12,427 nt of DNA from JAYQUR01 sp038133505. Lineage in GTDB: Bacteria > Pseudomonadota > Alphaproteobacteria > MPNO01 > UBA830. The stretch lies in NCBI GenBank assembly GCA_038133505.1, contig JAYPTI010000099.1, positions 1-12,427 on the forward strand, read 5' to 3'. The notes beneath the pieces are model-generated. The model was not told the origin of the DNA. It ran no database searches and worked only from the letters and a program-made list of their open reading frames with translations. Position 1 is the stretch's first letter; every line of letters starts with the position of its first letter. Shown here one piece after another: positions 1 to 7,802 of the stretch. A program made the position numbers and the translations under genes.

Positions 1-1547
1 TCCCACTCGATCGTGCCGGGCGGTTTCGACGTCACGTCGTAGACGACCCGGTTGATTCCGCGGACCTCGTTGATGATCCGGTTTGCGGTGCGGCCGAGGA
101 AGGCCATCTCGTAGGGATAGAAATCGGCCGTCATGCCGTCGGTCGAAGTGACGGCCCGGAGCGCGCAGACGTGGTCGTAGGTACGCGCATCGCCCATCAC
201 GCCCACCGTCTGGACCGGCAGCAGCACCGCGAAGGCCTGCCAGATCTCGTCGTAGAGCCCGGCCTTGCGGATCTCCTCGAGATAGATCGCATCGGCCTTG
301 CGCAGCACGTCGAGCTTTTCGCGCGTTATCTTGCCGGGAATGCGGATTGCGAGTCCCGGCCCGGGGAACGGATGGCGGCCGACGAAGCTGTCGGGCAGGC
401 CGAGCTCGCGCCCCAGCGCGCGCACCTCGTCCTTGAACAGCTCGCGCAGCGGCTCGACCAGCGCCATGTTCATGCGTTCCGGCAGGCCGCCGACATTGTG
501 GTGCGACTTGATCGTCACGCTGGGTCCGCCGTGGAACGACACGGATTCGATGACGTCCGGATAGAGCGTTCCCTGCGCGAGGAAGTCCGCGCCGCCGACA
601 TTCTTCGCTTCCTCCTCGAACACGTCGATGAAGGTCGCGCCGATGATCTTTCGCTTCTGTTCGGGATCGGAAACCCCGTCGAGCTTGCCGAGGAAAAGAT
701 CCGAAGCGTCCCGGTGGACCAGCGAGATGTTGTAGTGGTCTCGGAACAGCCGGACGACCTCCTCCGCCTCGCCCATCCGCATCATGCCGGTGTCGACGAA
801 AACGCAGGTCAGCTGGTCGCCGATCGCCTCGTGCAGCAGGACCGCGACGACCGACGAGTCGACGCCGCCCGAGAGACCGCAGATCACGCGTCCGCCGCCG
901 ACCTGCGCGCGGACCTTGGCGATTTCCTGGTCGCGGAAAGCGGCCATCGTCCAGTCGCCGTGGCAGCCGGCGACGCCGTGCGTGAAATTCCGAAGAAGCT
1001 GCGCGCCGTGCGGCGTGTGCACCACCTCGGGGTGGAACTGCACGCCGTAGAACCGGCGGTCGTCGTCCGCGATCGCCGCGAAGGGCGCGCCTTCGCTGAT
1101 GCCGACGGCGCGGAATCCGTCCGGCAGCTTCTCGACGCGGTCGCCGTGGCTCATCCACACCTGTTCCTCGGCGCCGGGCGCCCAGACGCCCTCGAACAGG
1201 TCGCACGCTTCCGTCACGGAGAGCATGGCGCGGCCGAACTCCCGGTGGTCGGACGTGTGAACCTTGCCGCCGAGCTGCTCGACCATGGTCTGCTGGCCGT
1301 AGCAGATGCCAAGCACCGGAACGCCCGCCTCGAAGACATCTTCGGGCGCGCGCGGCGTGTCGATGTCGAGCACCGACGCCGGTCCGCCCGAAAGGATGAT
1401 CGCCTTCGCGCCGAAGTCGGCGATGCTGTCGCCGGTGACGCGGTTGAACGGGTGAATCTCGCAATAGACGCCGCTTTCCCGCACGCGGCGGGCGATAAGC
1501 TGTGTCACCTGGGATCCGAAATCGAGGATCAGTACGCGGTCGGTCAT
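1..1547 (-). CDS. guaA: GMP synthase (glutamine-hydrolysing), missing only its last residue
   Basis: GuaA aminates XMP to GMP using ATP and glutamine, the last step of guanine nucleotide synthesis in the cytoplasm. The protein begins MTDRVLILDFGSQ. It has an N-terminal class I glutamine amidotransferase domain (about residues 1-200) with nucleophile Cys82 in GICYGQQ and the His172/Glu174 pair in FHPE. Next is an ATP pyrophosphatase domain with the PP-loop SGGVDS at 226-231, then the C-terminal dimerisation domain with GRHPFPGPGLAIR. It runs off the left edge at ...PPGTIEW; the family typically ends PPxTIEWE, so only Glu and the stop are missing (515 full codons here, E. coli GuaA 525 residues). 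The start lies 25 bp after the GNAT gene, and only a weak AGGGA-type ribosome site is seen. It is very probably co-transcribed with guaB. Confidence 0.98.
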   Translation of the reverse strand, partial: MTDRVLILDFGSQVTQLIARRVRESGVYCEIHPFNRVTGDSIADFGAKAIILSGGPASVLDIDTPRAPEDVFEAGVPVLGICYGQQTMVEQLGGKVHTSDHREFGRAMLSVTEACDLFEGVWAPGAEEQVWMSHGDRVEKLPDGFRAVGISEGAPFAAIADDDRRFYGVQFHPEVVHTPHGAQLLRNFTHGVAGCHGDWTMAAFRDQEIAKVRAQVGGGRVICGLSGGVDSSVVAVLLHEAIGDQLTCVFVDTGMMRMGEAEEVVRLFRDHYNISLVHRDASDLFLGKLDGVSDPEQKRKIIGATFIDVFEEEAKNVGGADFLAQGTLYPDVIESVSFHGGPSVTIKSHHNVGGLPERMNMALVEPLRELFKDEVRALGRELGLPDSFVGRHPFPGPGLAIRIPGKITREKLDVLRKADAIYLEEIRKAGLYDEIWQAFAVLLPVQTVGVMGDARTYDHVCALRAVTSTDGMTADFYPYEMAFLGRTANRIINEVRGINRVVYDVTSKPPGTIEW

Positions 1548-1572
1548 CTTGTCGTTCGTTCTTTCCCTGCCG

Positions 1573-2118
1573 TCACGCCCTGCCCCACACGGCGAGTTCT
1601 GACGCGTCTCCCCACGCGTAGCCGACCTCTTCCACCGGCGACACCCCGACCTTGCCCGTGCGCCGGGCGACGAGCGAGCCGCCCATGTGCTCGTAGAAAA
1701 AGCGCGACGGGTTCGCGCTCAGACACCATACAATCACCGACGGGCCGCGCGCCTCCTGGACGCCGGCGACGGTAGAGGCGAAGAGCTGCTTGCCGATGCC
1801 GTTGCCGTGATAGTCGTCGCGGAGATAGATCGTGTAGACCTCTCCGCGATAGGGCAGCGCCGTTTGCCGCGACGGCCCGGCGCTTGCGAAGCCGACAACG
1901 CCCTCGCTCGGCGCTTCGGCAACATAGACGAAATGGTTGCGCCGAAACCTGCCGAGAACGTGCCGCCACCAGCGAGCTTCGTGCTGCGCACTATCCAGAT
2001 TGACGAGAATTTCGTCGGGCAGAAGACCGGCATAGGTCGACTGCCAGCTCTCGACATGGATCCGGGCGATGGCCGCCGCATCCCGCGCTTCCGCGGGCCG
2101 TATAGCGATATCGCCCAT
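1573..2118 (-). CDS. GNAT family N-acetyltransferase
   Basis: This 181-residue protein has the GNAT (acetyl-CoA-dependent N-acyltransferase) fold. It starts MGDIAIRPAEARDAAAIARI, the usual beta1-alpha1 opening, followed by WQSTYAGLLP near 25-34. The acetyl-CoA pyrophosphate loop (motif A) is DDYHGNGIGKQLF at 101-113, preceded by the EVYTIYL strand. Motif B is NPSRFFYEHMGG at 136-147. The substrate could be a small amine, an antibiotic or a protein N-terminus and cannot be told. The ATG is preceded by AGGAGAGGGGC, whose AGGAG overlaps the guaB stop TAG, so translation is probably coupled to guaB (9-bp gap). It sits between two GMP-pathway genes, which shows co-expression but does not prove a role in that pathway. 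Family call is secure, function unknown. Confidence 0.9.
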   Translation of the reverse strand: MGDIAIRPAEARDAAAIARIHVESWQSTYAGLLPDEILVNLDSAQHEARWWRHVLGRFRRNHFVYVAEAPSEGVVGFASAGPSRQTALPYRGEVYTIYLRDDYHGNGIGKQLFASTVAGVQEARGPSVIVWCLSANPSRFFYEHMGGSLVARRTGKVGVSPVEEVGYAWGDASELAVWGRA

Positions 2119-2127
2119 GCCCCTCTC

Positions 2128-3591
2128 CTATTCCGGCGGCCTGTAGTTCGGCGCCTCGCGCATGATCGAGACGTCGTGCACGTGCCCTTCCCGGAAACCC
2201 GCCGACGTCGCACGGCGGAAAGTGCACTTCCGCTGCATGTCGCCGATCGTCGGATTGCCGGTGTAGCCCATGGAGGCCCGCAGGCCGCCGACGAGCTGGT
2301 GAAGCACCGCCCCGGCGGCCCCCTTGTAGGGCACGCGCCCCTCGATCCCCTCGGGGACGAGTTTGAGCGTGTCGCTGACTTCCTGCTGGAAATAGCGGTC
2401 GGCCGACCCCTGCGCCATCGCGCCGAGCGAGCCCATGCCGCGGTAGGATTTGTAGGAACGCCCCTGATAGAGGAATACCTCGCCCGGGCTCTCGTCGGTA
2501 CCGGCGAGCAGCGAGCCGATCATCACGCAGTCCGCGCCGGCGGCGATCGCCTTCGCCAGATCGCCCGACAGGCGCACGCCGCCGTCCGCGATGCAGGGAA
2601 CGCCCGCTTCCCGGCAGACTTCGGACGATTCGAGGACAGCGGTGAATTGCGGAACGCCGACGCCGGTGACGGCGCGCGTCGTACAGATCGACCCCGGACC
2701 GATGCCGATCTTGATCGCGTCGGCACCGGCATCGATAAGCGCCCTTGCGCCTTCCGGCGTCGCGATATTGCCGGCGATGACCTGGACGCTGTTCGACAGC
2801 CGCTTGATGCGTCCGACCGCGTCGAGGACGCCGCGCGAATGGCCGTGTGCGGTATCGACGACCACGACGTCGGCTTCGGCGTCTATCAGCGCTTCAGCGC
2901 GTTCGAAGCCGTCCTTGCCGACGCCGGTCGCCGCGGCGACCCGAAGGCGGCCCTTTTCGTCCTTCGTCGCATTGGGATGGAGCTTCGCCTTTTCCATGTC
3001 CTTGACGGTGACGAGGCCGATGCACCGGAATGCGTCGTCCACGACGAGCAGTTTCTCGATCCGGTGCTGATGGAGAAGCCGCCGGGCTTCCGCCATGTCG
3101 ACGCCGTCGCGGACCGTCACGAGATTCTCGTGCGTCATCAGCTCGCGCACCGGCTGTTTCGGATTGTCGGCGAACCGGACGTCGCGGTTGGTCAGAATTC
3201 CGACGAGCTTGCCGCCGTCGCTCTCGACGACCGGGATGCCCGAAATCCGGTAGCGCTCCATCAGCGACAGGGCGTCGGCGAGGGTCTTCTCGGGCGTGAT
3301 CGTAACCGGGTTGACGACCATGCCCGACTCGAACTTCTTGACCGATCTCACCTCGTCGGCCTGTTCCTGGATACCGAGGTTCTTGTGGACGACGCCAATG
3401 CCGCCGGCCTGCGCCATCGCGATCGCCATGCCGTGTTCGGTAACGGTGTCCATGGCCGCGGAAACCAGCGGAATTCCGAGCTCGATGGAGCGCGTCAGGC
3501 GTGTTCGTGTTTCAGCTTCGTGGGGAAGGACGGCGGATTCCGCGGGTACGAGAAGGATGTCGTCGAATGTCAGCGCGTCGCGGATTTCCAT
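2128..3591 (-). CDS. guaB: Inosine-5'-monophosphate dehydrogenase
   Basis: GuaB oxidises IMP to XMP with NAD+, the committed step toward GMP. The 487-residue protein is full length (E. coli 488). The TIM barrel starts at LTFDDILLVPAES and is interrupted by two CBS domains at about 93-205 (VTITPEKTLADAL..., then HENLVTVRDGV...). The catalytic Cys303 lies in GIGPGSICTTR (E. coli Cys305). The mobile flap contains GSADRYFQ with Arg399-Tyr400 (E. coli Arg401-Tyr402). The IMP-phosphate loop IADGGVR is at 335-340, and the C-terminus has the usual MGYTGNPTIGDM. The ATG at 3591 follows AGGTGG and gives the canonical MEIRDALTFDD start. A separate promoter-like sequence lies just upstream. It is followed by a GNAT gene and guaA. 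Confidence 0.98.
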   Translation of the reverse strand: MEIRDALTFDDILLVPAESAVLPHEAETRTRLTRSIELGIPLVSAAMDTVTEHGMAIAMAQAGGIGVVHKNLGIQEQADEVRSVKKFESGMVVNPVTITPEKTLADALSLMERYRISGIPVVESDGGKLVGILTNRDVRFADNPKQPVRELMTHENLVTVRDGVDMAEARRLLHQHRIEKLLVVDDAFRCIGLVTVKDMEKAKLHPNATKDEKGRLRVAAATGVGKDGFERAEALIDAEADVVVVDTAHGHSRGVLDAVGRIKRLSNSVQVIAGNIATPEGARALIDAGADAIKIGIGPGSICTTRAVTGVGVPQFTAVLESSEVCREAGVPCIADGGVRLSGDLAKAIAAGADCVMIGSLLAGTDESPGEVFLYQGRSYKSYRGMGSLGAMAQGSADRYFQQEVSDTLKLVPEGIEGRVPYKGAAGAVLHQLVGGLRASMGYTGNPTIGDMQRKCTFRRATSAGFREGHVHDVSIMREAPNYRPPE

Positions 3592-3620
3592 GCCACCACC
3601 TGTTACCGGGATGGCGGCAA

Positions 3621-3649
3621 AATATACAGAACGCGCACTCGAATCCCAA
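3621..3649 (-). promoter_or_regulatory. Sigma70-type promoter for guaB
   Basis: On the minus strand, TTGGGA (3649-3644) and TATATT (3626-3621) are separated by exactly 17 bp, matching TTGACA/TATAAT at 4/6 and 5/6. The predicted transcript start is near 3614, giving a leader of about 22 nt that contains the guaB ribosome site AGGTGG. It lies in the 93-bp gap after rlmE, so the guaB-GNAT-guaA unit can be transcribed separately from ppx-rlmE. Predicted from sequence only. Confidence 0.6.
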
Positions 3650-3684
3650 ACGGAATGGAGGCAGGAACGGAAATTTTAAGTGGA

Positions 3685-4404
3685 CTATTCCGGCTCCGCC
3701 TCGCCCCGGAATTCCGTCGCCACGATGTAGGTCTCCGGGCTTTCGGAGCGGGAGGCTTCCGGCTTGACGGTACGGACCTTCCGGAAGTCCCGCTTGATCG
3801 CATTCGTCAGCTCGGCCTGGGCGCCGCCTGCGAAGGCCTTGACGACCAGCGTGCCGCCCGTCGCCAGCGCTTCGCGGGCGAATGCATGTGCCTCCTCGCA
3901 GAGCGCAAGCGTCCTCAGATGGTCGGTGGAGCGGTGACCGGTGACCGGCGCGGCCATGTCGCTGATAACGACGTCCGCCTCGCCGCCGAGCGCTTCCTTG
4001 AGGCGGCGCGGCGCGTCCGGGTCGCAGATATCGAGCTGCATGGTGAGGGCGCCCGCCACGGCGTCCATCTCCTGAACGTCGATGGCGACCACGGCGCCGC
4101 CCGTCTCGTCGGGCCGCACGCGTTCGACCGCGACCTGCGTCCAGCCGCCGGGCGCCGCGCCGAGATCTGCGACCCGCTGTCCCGGCCGGAATATGCCGTA
4201 TTTCTCGTCGAGCTGGATCAGCTTGAAGGCCGCGCGCGAGCGAAAGCCCTGCTTGCGTGCCTCGTGCACATACGGATCGTTCAGCTGCCGCTGGAGCCAG
4301 CGCGTCGACGACGTTTTCCTGCCTCGCGCCGACTTTACCCGCACGGACATGTTGCGGCCGGTCGGCCGGCCGCGTCCGCCGCCAGCGCCGGATTTCCGAG
4401 CCAT
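3685..4404 (-). CDS. rlmE: 23S rRNA (uridine-2552-2'-O)-methyltransferase RlmE (FtsJ/RrmJ)
   Basis: RlmE methylates the 2'-OH of U2552 in the 23S rRNA A-loop with S-adenosylmethionine, late in 50S assembly. The 239-residue protein has SAM motif I ADLGAAPGGWTQ at 79-90. The catalytic K-D-K-E tetrad is in place: Lys61 (RSRAAFKL), Asp149 (VISDMAAP), Lys189 (LVVKAF) and Glu224 (SPETYIV), matching E. coli K38/D124/K164/E199. The N-terminus carries about 23 extra residues, Gly/Arg/Lys-rich (MARKSGAGGGRGR...), likely a disordered RNA-binding tail. The ATG lies 7 bp after the ppx stop, with GGAG in the last ppx codons as ribosome site, so the two genes form one operon. Confidence 0.96.
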   Translation of the reverse strand: MARKSGAGGGRGRPTGRNMSVRVKSARGRKTSSTRWLQRQLNDPYVHEARKQGFRSRAAFKLIQLDEKYGIFRPGQRVADLGAAPGGWTQVAVERVRPDETGGAVVAIDVQEMDAVAGALTMQLDICDPDAPRRLKEALGGEADVVISDMAAPVTGHRSTDHLRTLALCEEAHAFAREALATGGTLVVKAFAGGAQAELTNAIKRDFRKVRTVKPEASRSESPETYIVATEFRGEAEPE

Positions 4405-4411
4405 GACCGGG

Positions 4412-5485
4412 TTACTCCGCCGCCGAGACGGACCCGCGCGAGTCCGGGAACAGCTGATGGCCGGCCATCACCGAGAGGATTCCCTCGCGCACGCCGCGAT
4501 CGGCGACGCGGAGACGCCCGGCGGGCCACGTCCGGCACACCGCCTCCAGGACGGCGCATCCGGCAACGACGAGGTCCGCCCGGTTGTGCCCGATGCAGGG
4601 ATGCGCGGCCCTTTCCTCGTAGGACTTGTCTGCGAGATCACGGCTGATGCGCAGGACCGCGTCGAAGCCGAGCCAGCTTCCGTCGACGCGGGACCGGTTG
4701 TAGCGCGGCAACGACATGTTGACGCCGGCGATCGTGGTAACCGTCCCGGCCGTTCCCAGCATCTGGACCTTTCCGGCGCGGATCTGTTCGGCAATGCCGA
4801 ACTTCGCGTCGAACGGCGCGAGAAGCCCCATGACTTCCGAAACGACGCCCTCGTACTCGTCCGTGGAGAAATCGTTCTTGCCGTGCCGTTCCGTCAGCGC
4901 GACGACGCCGCAGGGCATCGACGTCCACCCTTCGATCAAGGCCCCGCCGTCGGGATCGATGCGCGCCCAGACGAATTCCGCACTGCCGCCGCCCACGTCG
5001 AACAGCAACGCATGATCGTGCGCCGGATCGAGGAGAGAGAAACATCCGGTGAGGGTCAGTTCGGCCTCTTCCTTCGAAGAGATGACCTCGAGGTCGATTC
5101 CGGTTTCCTCGCGAACGCGCGCGACGAAATCTTCCCTGTTCTCGGCAAGCCGGGCCGCCTCGGTCGCCACGCAGCGCGAATGCGAAACATTGCGCCGCTC
5201 CATCTTCCGGGCGCAGACCTTCAGTGCCTCGATGGTGCGATCCATCGCCGCTTCGGAAAGCCGGCCGGCCTCCCCGACCCCCTCGCCGAGGCGGACGATG
5301 CGCGAAAAACCGTCGATGACGGAGAATCCGTGCCTGACCGGACGCGCGACCAGCAGACGGCAATTGTTCGTGCCCAGGTCAAGCGCAGCAAATACACGGT
5401 TGGAACCGTTGTGCCGACGTCGTCGGTCGCCCCGTCCCCGTCCATTCGCCCGGCTGTTATTTCTCTGTGGCGGCGGTGCCGACAC
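4412..5485 (-). CDS. Ppx/GppA family exopolyphosphatase / pppGpp phosphatase
   Basis: The family removes terminal phosphate from polyphosphate (Ppx) or converts pppGpp to ppGpp (GppA). The 357-residue protein shows the ASKHA phosphate-binding motifs: ALDLGTNNCRLLV at 34-46, FDVGGGSAEF at 162-171, GTAGTVTT at 245-252 and ADRGVREGIL at 328-337. The catalytic Glu of the family falls in VATEAARLAEN at 107-116. It ends soon after the second ASKHA lobe, so the HD-like C-terminal domain of E. coli Ppx (513 residues) is absent, as in short bacterial homologues. Residues 1-30 are an Arg/Asn/Gly-rich, probably disordered extension. The GTG start at 5485 is chosen because GGGAGGG sits 4-5 nt upstream. 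Which substrate is used cannot be decided from sequence. Confidence 0.92.
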   Translation of the reverse strand: MSAPPPQRNNSRANGRGRGDRRRRHNGSNRVFAALDLGTNNCRLLVARPVRHGFSVIDGFSRIVRLGEGVGEAGRLSEAAMDRTIEALKVCARKMERRNVSHSRCVATEAARLAENREDFVARVREETGIDLEVISSKEEAELTLTGCFSLLDPAHDHALLFDVGGGSAEFVWARIDPDGGALIEGWTSMPCGVVALTERHGKNDFSTDEYEGVVSEVMGLLAPFDAKFGIAEQIRAGKVQMLGTAGTVTTIAGVNMSLPRYNRSRVDGSWLGFDAVLRISRDLADKSYEERAAHPCIGHNRADLVVAGCAVLEAVCRTWPAGRLRVADRGVREGILSVMAGHQLFPDSRGSVSAAE

Positions 5486-5702
5486 TTTTCCCTCCCTGTG
5501 GCGCCATCCCGGGCGGGAACGGCGCTGGGGCTTTGATTGTCCAATAATTCTTTATAGTCCGAAGCTCGTTAGGCCGCGAATTAATTTTTGCGGAAGCGAT
5601 GCTGCCGCGGTCAATTGCTTAAGAATTTGAGGGTAGCTTTCGCAAAACCGCTATGGTAAATCGCGATCCCCCGAGGCGCCCCCGGGTGCCGCTGCTCGGC
5701 GG
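5486..5702. other. Divergent intergenic region between ppx and tRNA-Gln
   Basis: This 217-bp gap is visibly more AT-rich than its surroundings (about 5535-5660). It must hold the ppx-rlmE promoter (leftward) and the tRNA promoter (rightward). On the minus strand a TATAAA is seen at 5557-5552 (GACTATAAAG), but no good -35 box lies 16-18 bp before it. TTGACC at 5615-5610 on the same strand is a good -35 without a matching -10. No small ORF with a ribosome site is visible. Confidence 0.5.
5627..5657 (+). promoter_or_regulatory. Possible tRNA-Gln promoter
   Basis: TTGAGG (5627-5632) is followed after 17 bp by GCTATGGT (5650-5657). This resembles the alphaproteobacterial housekeeping -10 element of the GCTANA type at a usual spacing. 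It would start transcription near 5662, about 40 nt before the tRNA. The match is partial. Confidence 0.4.
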
Positions 5703-5776
5703 TGGGGAATAGTTTAATGGTAGAACGAGCGGCTCTGACCCGCTTAGTCCTGGTTCGAATCCAGGTTCCCCAGCCA
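5703..5776 (+). tRNA. tRNA-Gln, anticodon CTG
   Basis: A full cloverleaf can be drawn. The acceptor stem TGGGGAA (5703-5709) pairs perfectly with TTCCCCA (5766-5772), followed by discriminator G and an encoded CCA (5774-5776). The anticodon stem AGCGG/CCGCT (5728-5732/5740-5744) encloses the loop CTCTGAC, with anticodon CTG at 5735-5737 reading Gln codon CAG. The T stem CCTGG/CCAGG encloses TTCGAAT. The D arm contains AATGGTAG. It is a single tRNA, on the opposite strand from all the protein genes here. Confidence 0.96.
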
Positions 5777-5790
5777 ACCTGCAATCTCCC

Positions 5791-5813
5791 GCCGATCCGA
5801 CGTCGGATCCGGC
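5791..5813. repeat. Perfect palindrome 3' of tRNA-Gln
   Basis: GATCCGACGTCGGATC (5794-5809) is a perfect 16-bp palindrome. GCC on its left and GGC on its right extend the stem past one bulged C. It lies 15 nt after the tRNA CCA end, where a terminator or processing hairpin would be expected, but no T-run follows on either strand. It could also be an operator. Function not established. Confidence 0.4.
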
Positions 5814-5880
5814 AATACGATCCTGAAAATTCGAACTTTCCGTGTCCGCGGTCCGCGCCGCAAACGACGAGCGCGATCGC

Positions 5881-5910
5881 CCGGCGTTTTGTCGTACAGG
5901 CTTACGCCGG
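5881..5910 (-). terminator. Possible terminator hairpin after dctM
   Basis: A 7-bp stem, CCGGCGT (5910-5904 on the minus strand) with ACGCCGG (5887-5881), encloses a 16-nt loop. It starts 12 nt after the dctM stop codon. There is no U-run after the stem, so at best it is an RNA-stabilising or Rho-assisted 3' end. It lies between convergent dctM and tRNA-Gln. Confidence 0.35.
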
Positions 5911-5922
5911 CCGATGACGACG

Positions 5923-7227
5923 TCAGTCGAACATCGAGTCCGGCAGGAACAGGGCGATTTCCGGAAAAGCGACGAGAATCGCTAGACAGACGCCCATGGC
6001 GATCCAGAACGGCCAGATACCGCGGAAGATCGTATTCATCGGCACGTCCGGCGCGATGCCCTTGACGACGAAGACATTCACGCCCACCGGCGGCGAAATC
6101 AGCCCCATCTCTAAAACGATGACGGCGACGACGCCGAACCAGATGGGACTCAGCCCCATGTCCAGAATGAGCGGGTAGACGATCGGCAACGTCAGCACCA
6201 GCATCGCGATGCCTTCGAGAAAGGTGCCAAGCACGATATAGGTCGCCAGAATAATCAACAGGATGCCGAGATTGCCGACGTCGAGCCCGGTCAGGAACCC
6301 GACCAGGTCCGAAGGTATCTCCGACAGCGCCATGAAAGGCACGAACACGTGGGCGCCGATCAGGATCATGAATACCGTCGCCGTGGTCCGGAGCGTCTGC
6401 AAGACGATGAACTTGACGCTTTCGCTGTTCAGCGTGCGCCGGTACGCCGCCACCGCGAGGGCGAGGAACGCCCCGACCCCTGCCGCTTCGACGGGCGTGA
6501 AGACGCCGGCATAGATGCCGCCGATGGTTATCAGGACGATGCTGACCATCGCGGTCGCGCGCCACAGGGAGCGAAGCCTTTCCGCGAATTCCGTCTTGGG
6601 GCCGGCCGGCCCCAGGTCGGGCCACAACTTCGTGACGATGGCAATGGCGATTATGAACAAACCGGTCAGCAGCAAGCCGGGAAAAACGCCGGCCATGAAC
6701 AGCTTGCCGATGGATTGCTCGGTGAGGACGGCGTAGATCACCATGCCGGTCGACGGCGGAATCAGGATGCCGAGCGTACCGCCGGCCGCGACGCACCCCG
6801 TTGCCAGACTGTCCGCGTAATTGAAGCGCTTCATTTCCGGCAATGCGACACGTCCCATCGTCACGGCCGAGGCGATGGACGACCCGCTGAGCGCGGCGAA
6901 GCCGGCGCAGGCGGCGATGGTCGCCGAGGAAAGCCCGCCCCTGAAGTGACCGAACCACGCGTAGGCCGCGCTGTAGAGATCCCGGCTCATCCCGGATACG
7001 CCCGCAAGGTTCCCCATGAGAACGAACAGCGGCACGACGAGGAGGGGGAAGAAAGTCGAGATCTCGATGGTTTCGCCGCTGAGGGCGGCAAAAGCCGGCG
7101 CGATGCCGTTGACCACCGCCGTCCCCACGAAGCCGACGATCAGCATCGACATGGCAACGGAGACGCGGATGATCAGCAGGGCGAAAAGCGCTACGAGACC
7201 GATAGCGCCGATGAGGGTGACCGACAT
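5923..7227 (-). CDS. dctM: TRAP transporter large permease subunit (DctM)
   Basis: DctM is the ion-coupled translocation subunit of tripartite ATP-independent periplasmic transporters, which import organic acids using a sodium or proton gradient. The 434-residue protein is almost wholly hydrophobic, with about a dozen membrane segments and no extra domain. Family signatures are visible: AALSGSSIASAVTMG at 111-125, TLGILIPPST at 151-160 and the following SIGKLFMAGVFPGLLL at 172-187. It is last in dctP-dctQ-dctM, 10 bp after dctQ, and stops at TGA 5925-5923. The ribosome site before its ATG is poor, so translation is probably coupled to dctQ. The family call is secure; the substrate is set by DctP and is unknown. 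Confidence 0.96.
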   Translation of the reverse strand: MSVTLIGAIGLVALFALLIIRVSVAMSMLIVGFVGTAVVNGIAPAFAALSGETIEISTFFPLLVVPLFVLMGNLAGVSGMSRDLYSAAYAWFGHFRGGLSSATIAACAGFAALSGSSIASAVTMGRVALPEMKRFNYADSLATGCVAAGGTLGILIPPSTGMVIYAVLTEQSIGKLFMAGVFPGLLLTGLFIIAIAIVTKLWPDLGPAGPKTEFAERLRSLWRATAMVSIVLITIGGIYAGVFTPVEAAGVGAFLALAVAAYRRTLNSESVKFIVLQTLRTTATVFMILIGAHVFVPFMALSEIPSDLVGFLTGLDVGNLGILLIILATYIVLGTFLEGIAMLVLTLPIVYPLILDMGLSPIWFGVVAVIVLEMGLISPPVGVNVFVVKGIAPDVPMNTIFRGIWPFWIAMGVCLAILVAFPEIALFLPDSMFD

Positions 7228-7237
7228 CTAGATACCG

Positions 7238-7777
7238 CTACAGGTCGGTTTCATGGAGCGGTTCGCCCCGCCTGAACCGAATGACGATTTCGGCCAGGAG
7301 GACCAGCGCATAAAGCGCCATGCCGACCGCCATCGCATAAAAGAACGGCTCCATCGGGATCAGCAGTGCAAGGGACGCTTCGCCGTATTCGGCCGCGTTC
7401 ATCCCCGCGGCGATCAGCTGCCAGCCCAGGACCGCGAGCATCGCGATCGTCAGCAACTTGGCAGTCAGGTCGGTCCACCGCGTGATACGGGGACCGGCCA
7501 AATTGACGAACAGCTCGACAGAGACCTGCGCACCGGTCCGCGCACTGTATGCGATCGCGGCGGCGACCAGAACGCACAGCGACAGGCTGCCGTAATCCTC
7601 CCCGCCCGGGATGGGAGAATTGAAAACGTACCGCATCGTCACGTCGACGACGGTCACGCCCACCATGAAGGTCAGGACGAGACCGCCGATCCACTTGGCG
7701 ACGAAAAGAACGATGCGGTCGACCCAACCGAGAGTCAGGTCTTCCGCATCTTCGACGCTGTAGATATCGTCAGCCAT
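7238..7777 (-). CDS. dctQ: TRAP transporter small permease subunit (DctQ)
   Basis: DctQ is the small membrane subunit that packs against DctM and supports docking of the binding protein. The 179-residue protein has four hydrophobic segments, near 22-45, 63-82, 103-125 and 143-165. Between TM1 and TM2 is the characteristic RYVFNSPIPGGEDYGSLSL, in which the Arg-Tyr-x-Phe-Asn and acidic pair are typical of DctQ. It lies 25 bp after dctP and 10 bp before dctM. No strong ribosome site precedes its ATG (7777); the start is chosen because it gives the normal family length and cytoplasmic N-terminus. Confidence 0.94.
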   Translation of the reverse strand: MADDIYSVEDAEDLTLGWVDRIVLFVAKWIGGLVLTFMVGVTVVDVTMRYVFNSPIPGGEDYGSLSLCVLVAAAIAYSARTGAQVSVELFVNLAGPRITRWTDLTAKLLTIAMLAVLGWQLIAAGMNAAEYGEASLALLIPMEPFFYAMAVGMALYALVLLAEIVIRFRRGEPLHETDL

Positions 7778-7802
7778 CTATCTGTCGTGATCGACGGCGA
7801 GC

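Noticed and set aside
171..1775. A 534-codon plus-strand open frame opposite guaA
   Set aside because: It is antisense to a clear GMP synthase, has low-complexity composition and no ribosome site.
1687..4647. A 986-codon open frame on the plus strand
   Set aside because: It lies opposite the GNAT gene, guaB and rlmE. Its Arg/Asp/His/Ala-rich translation has no fold or motif; it is a shadow of GC-biased codons.
4082..5536. A 484-codon plus-strand open frame opposite ppx
   Set aside because: It is antisense to ppx and rlmE and has no recognisable motifs.
5702..5917. A 71-codon plus-strand ORF over the tRNA
   Set aside because: Its first half is the tRNA-Gln gene itself.
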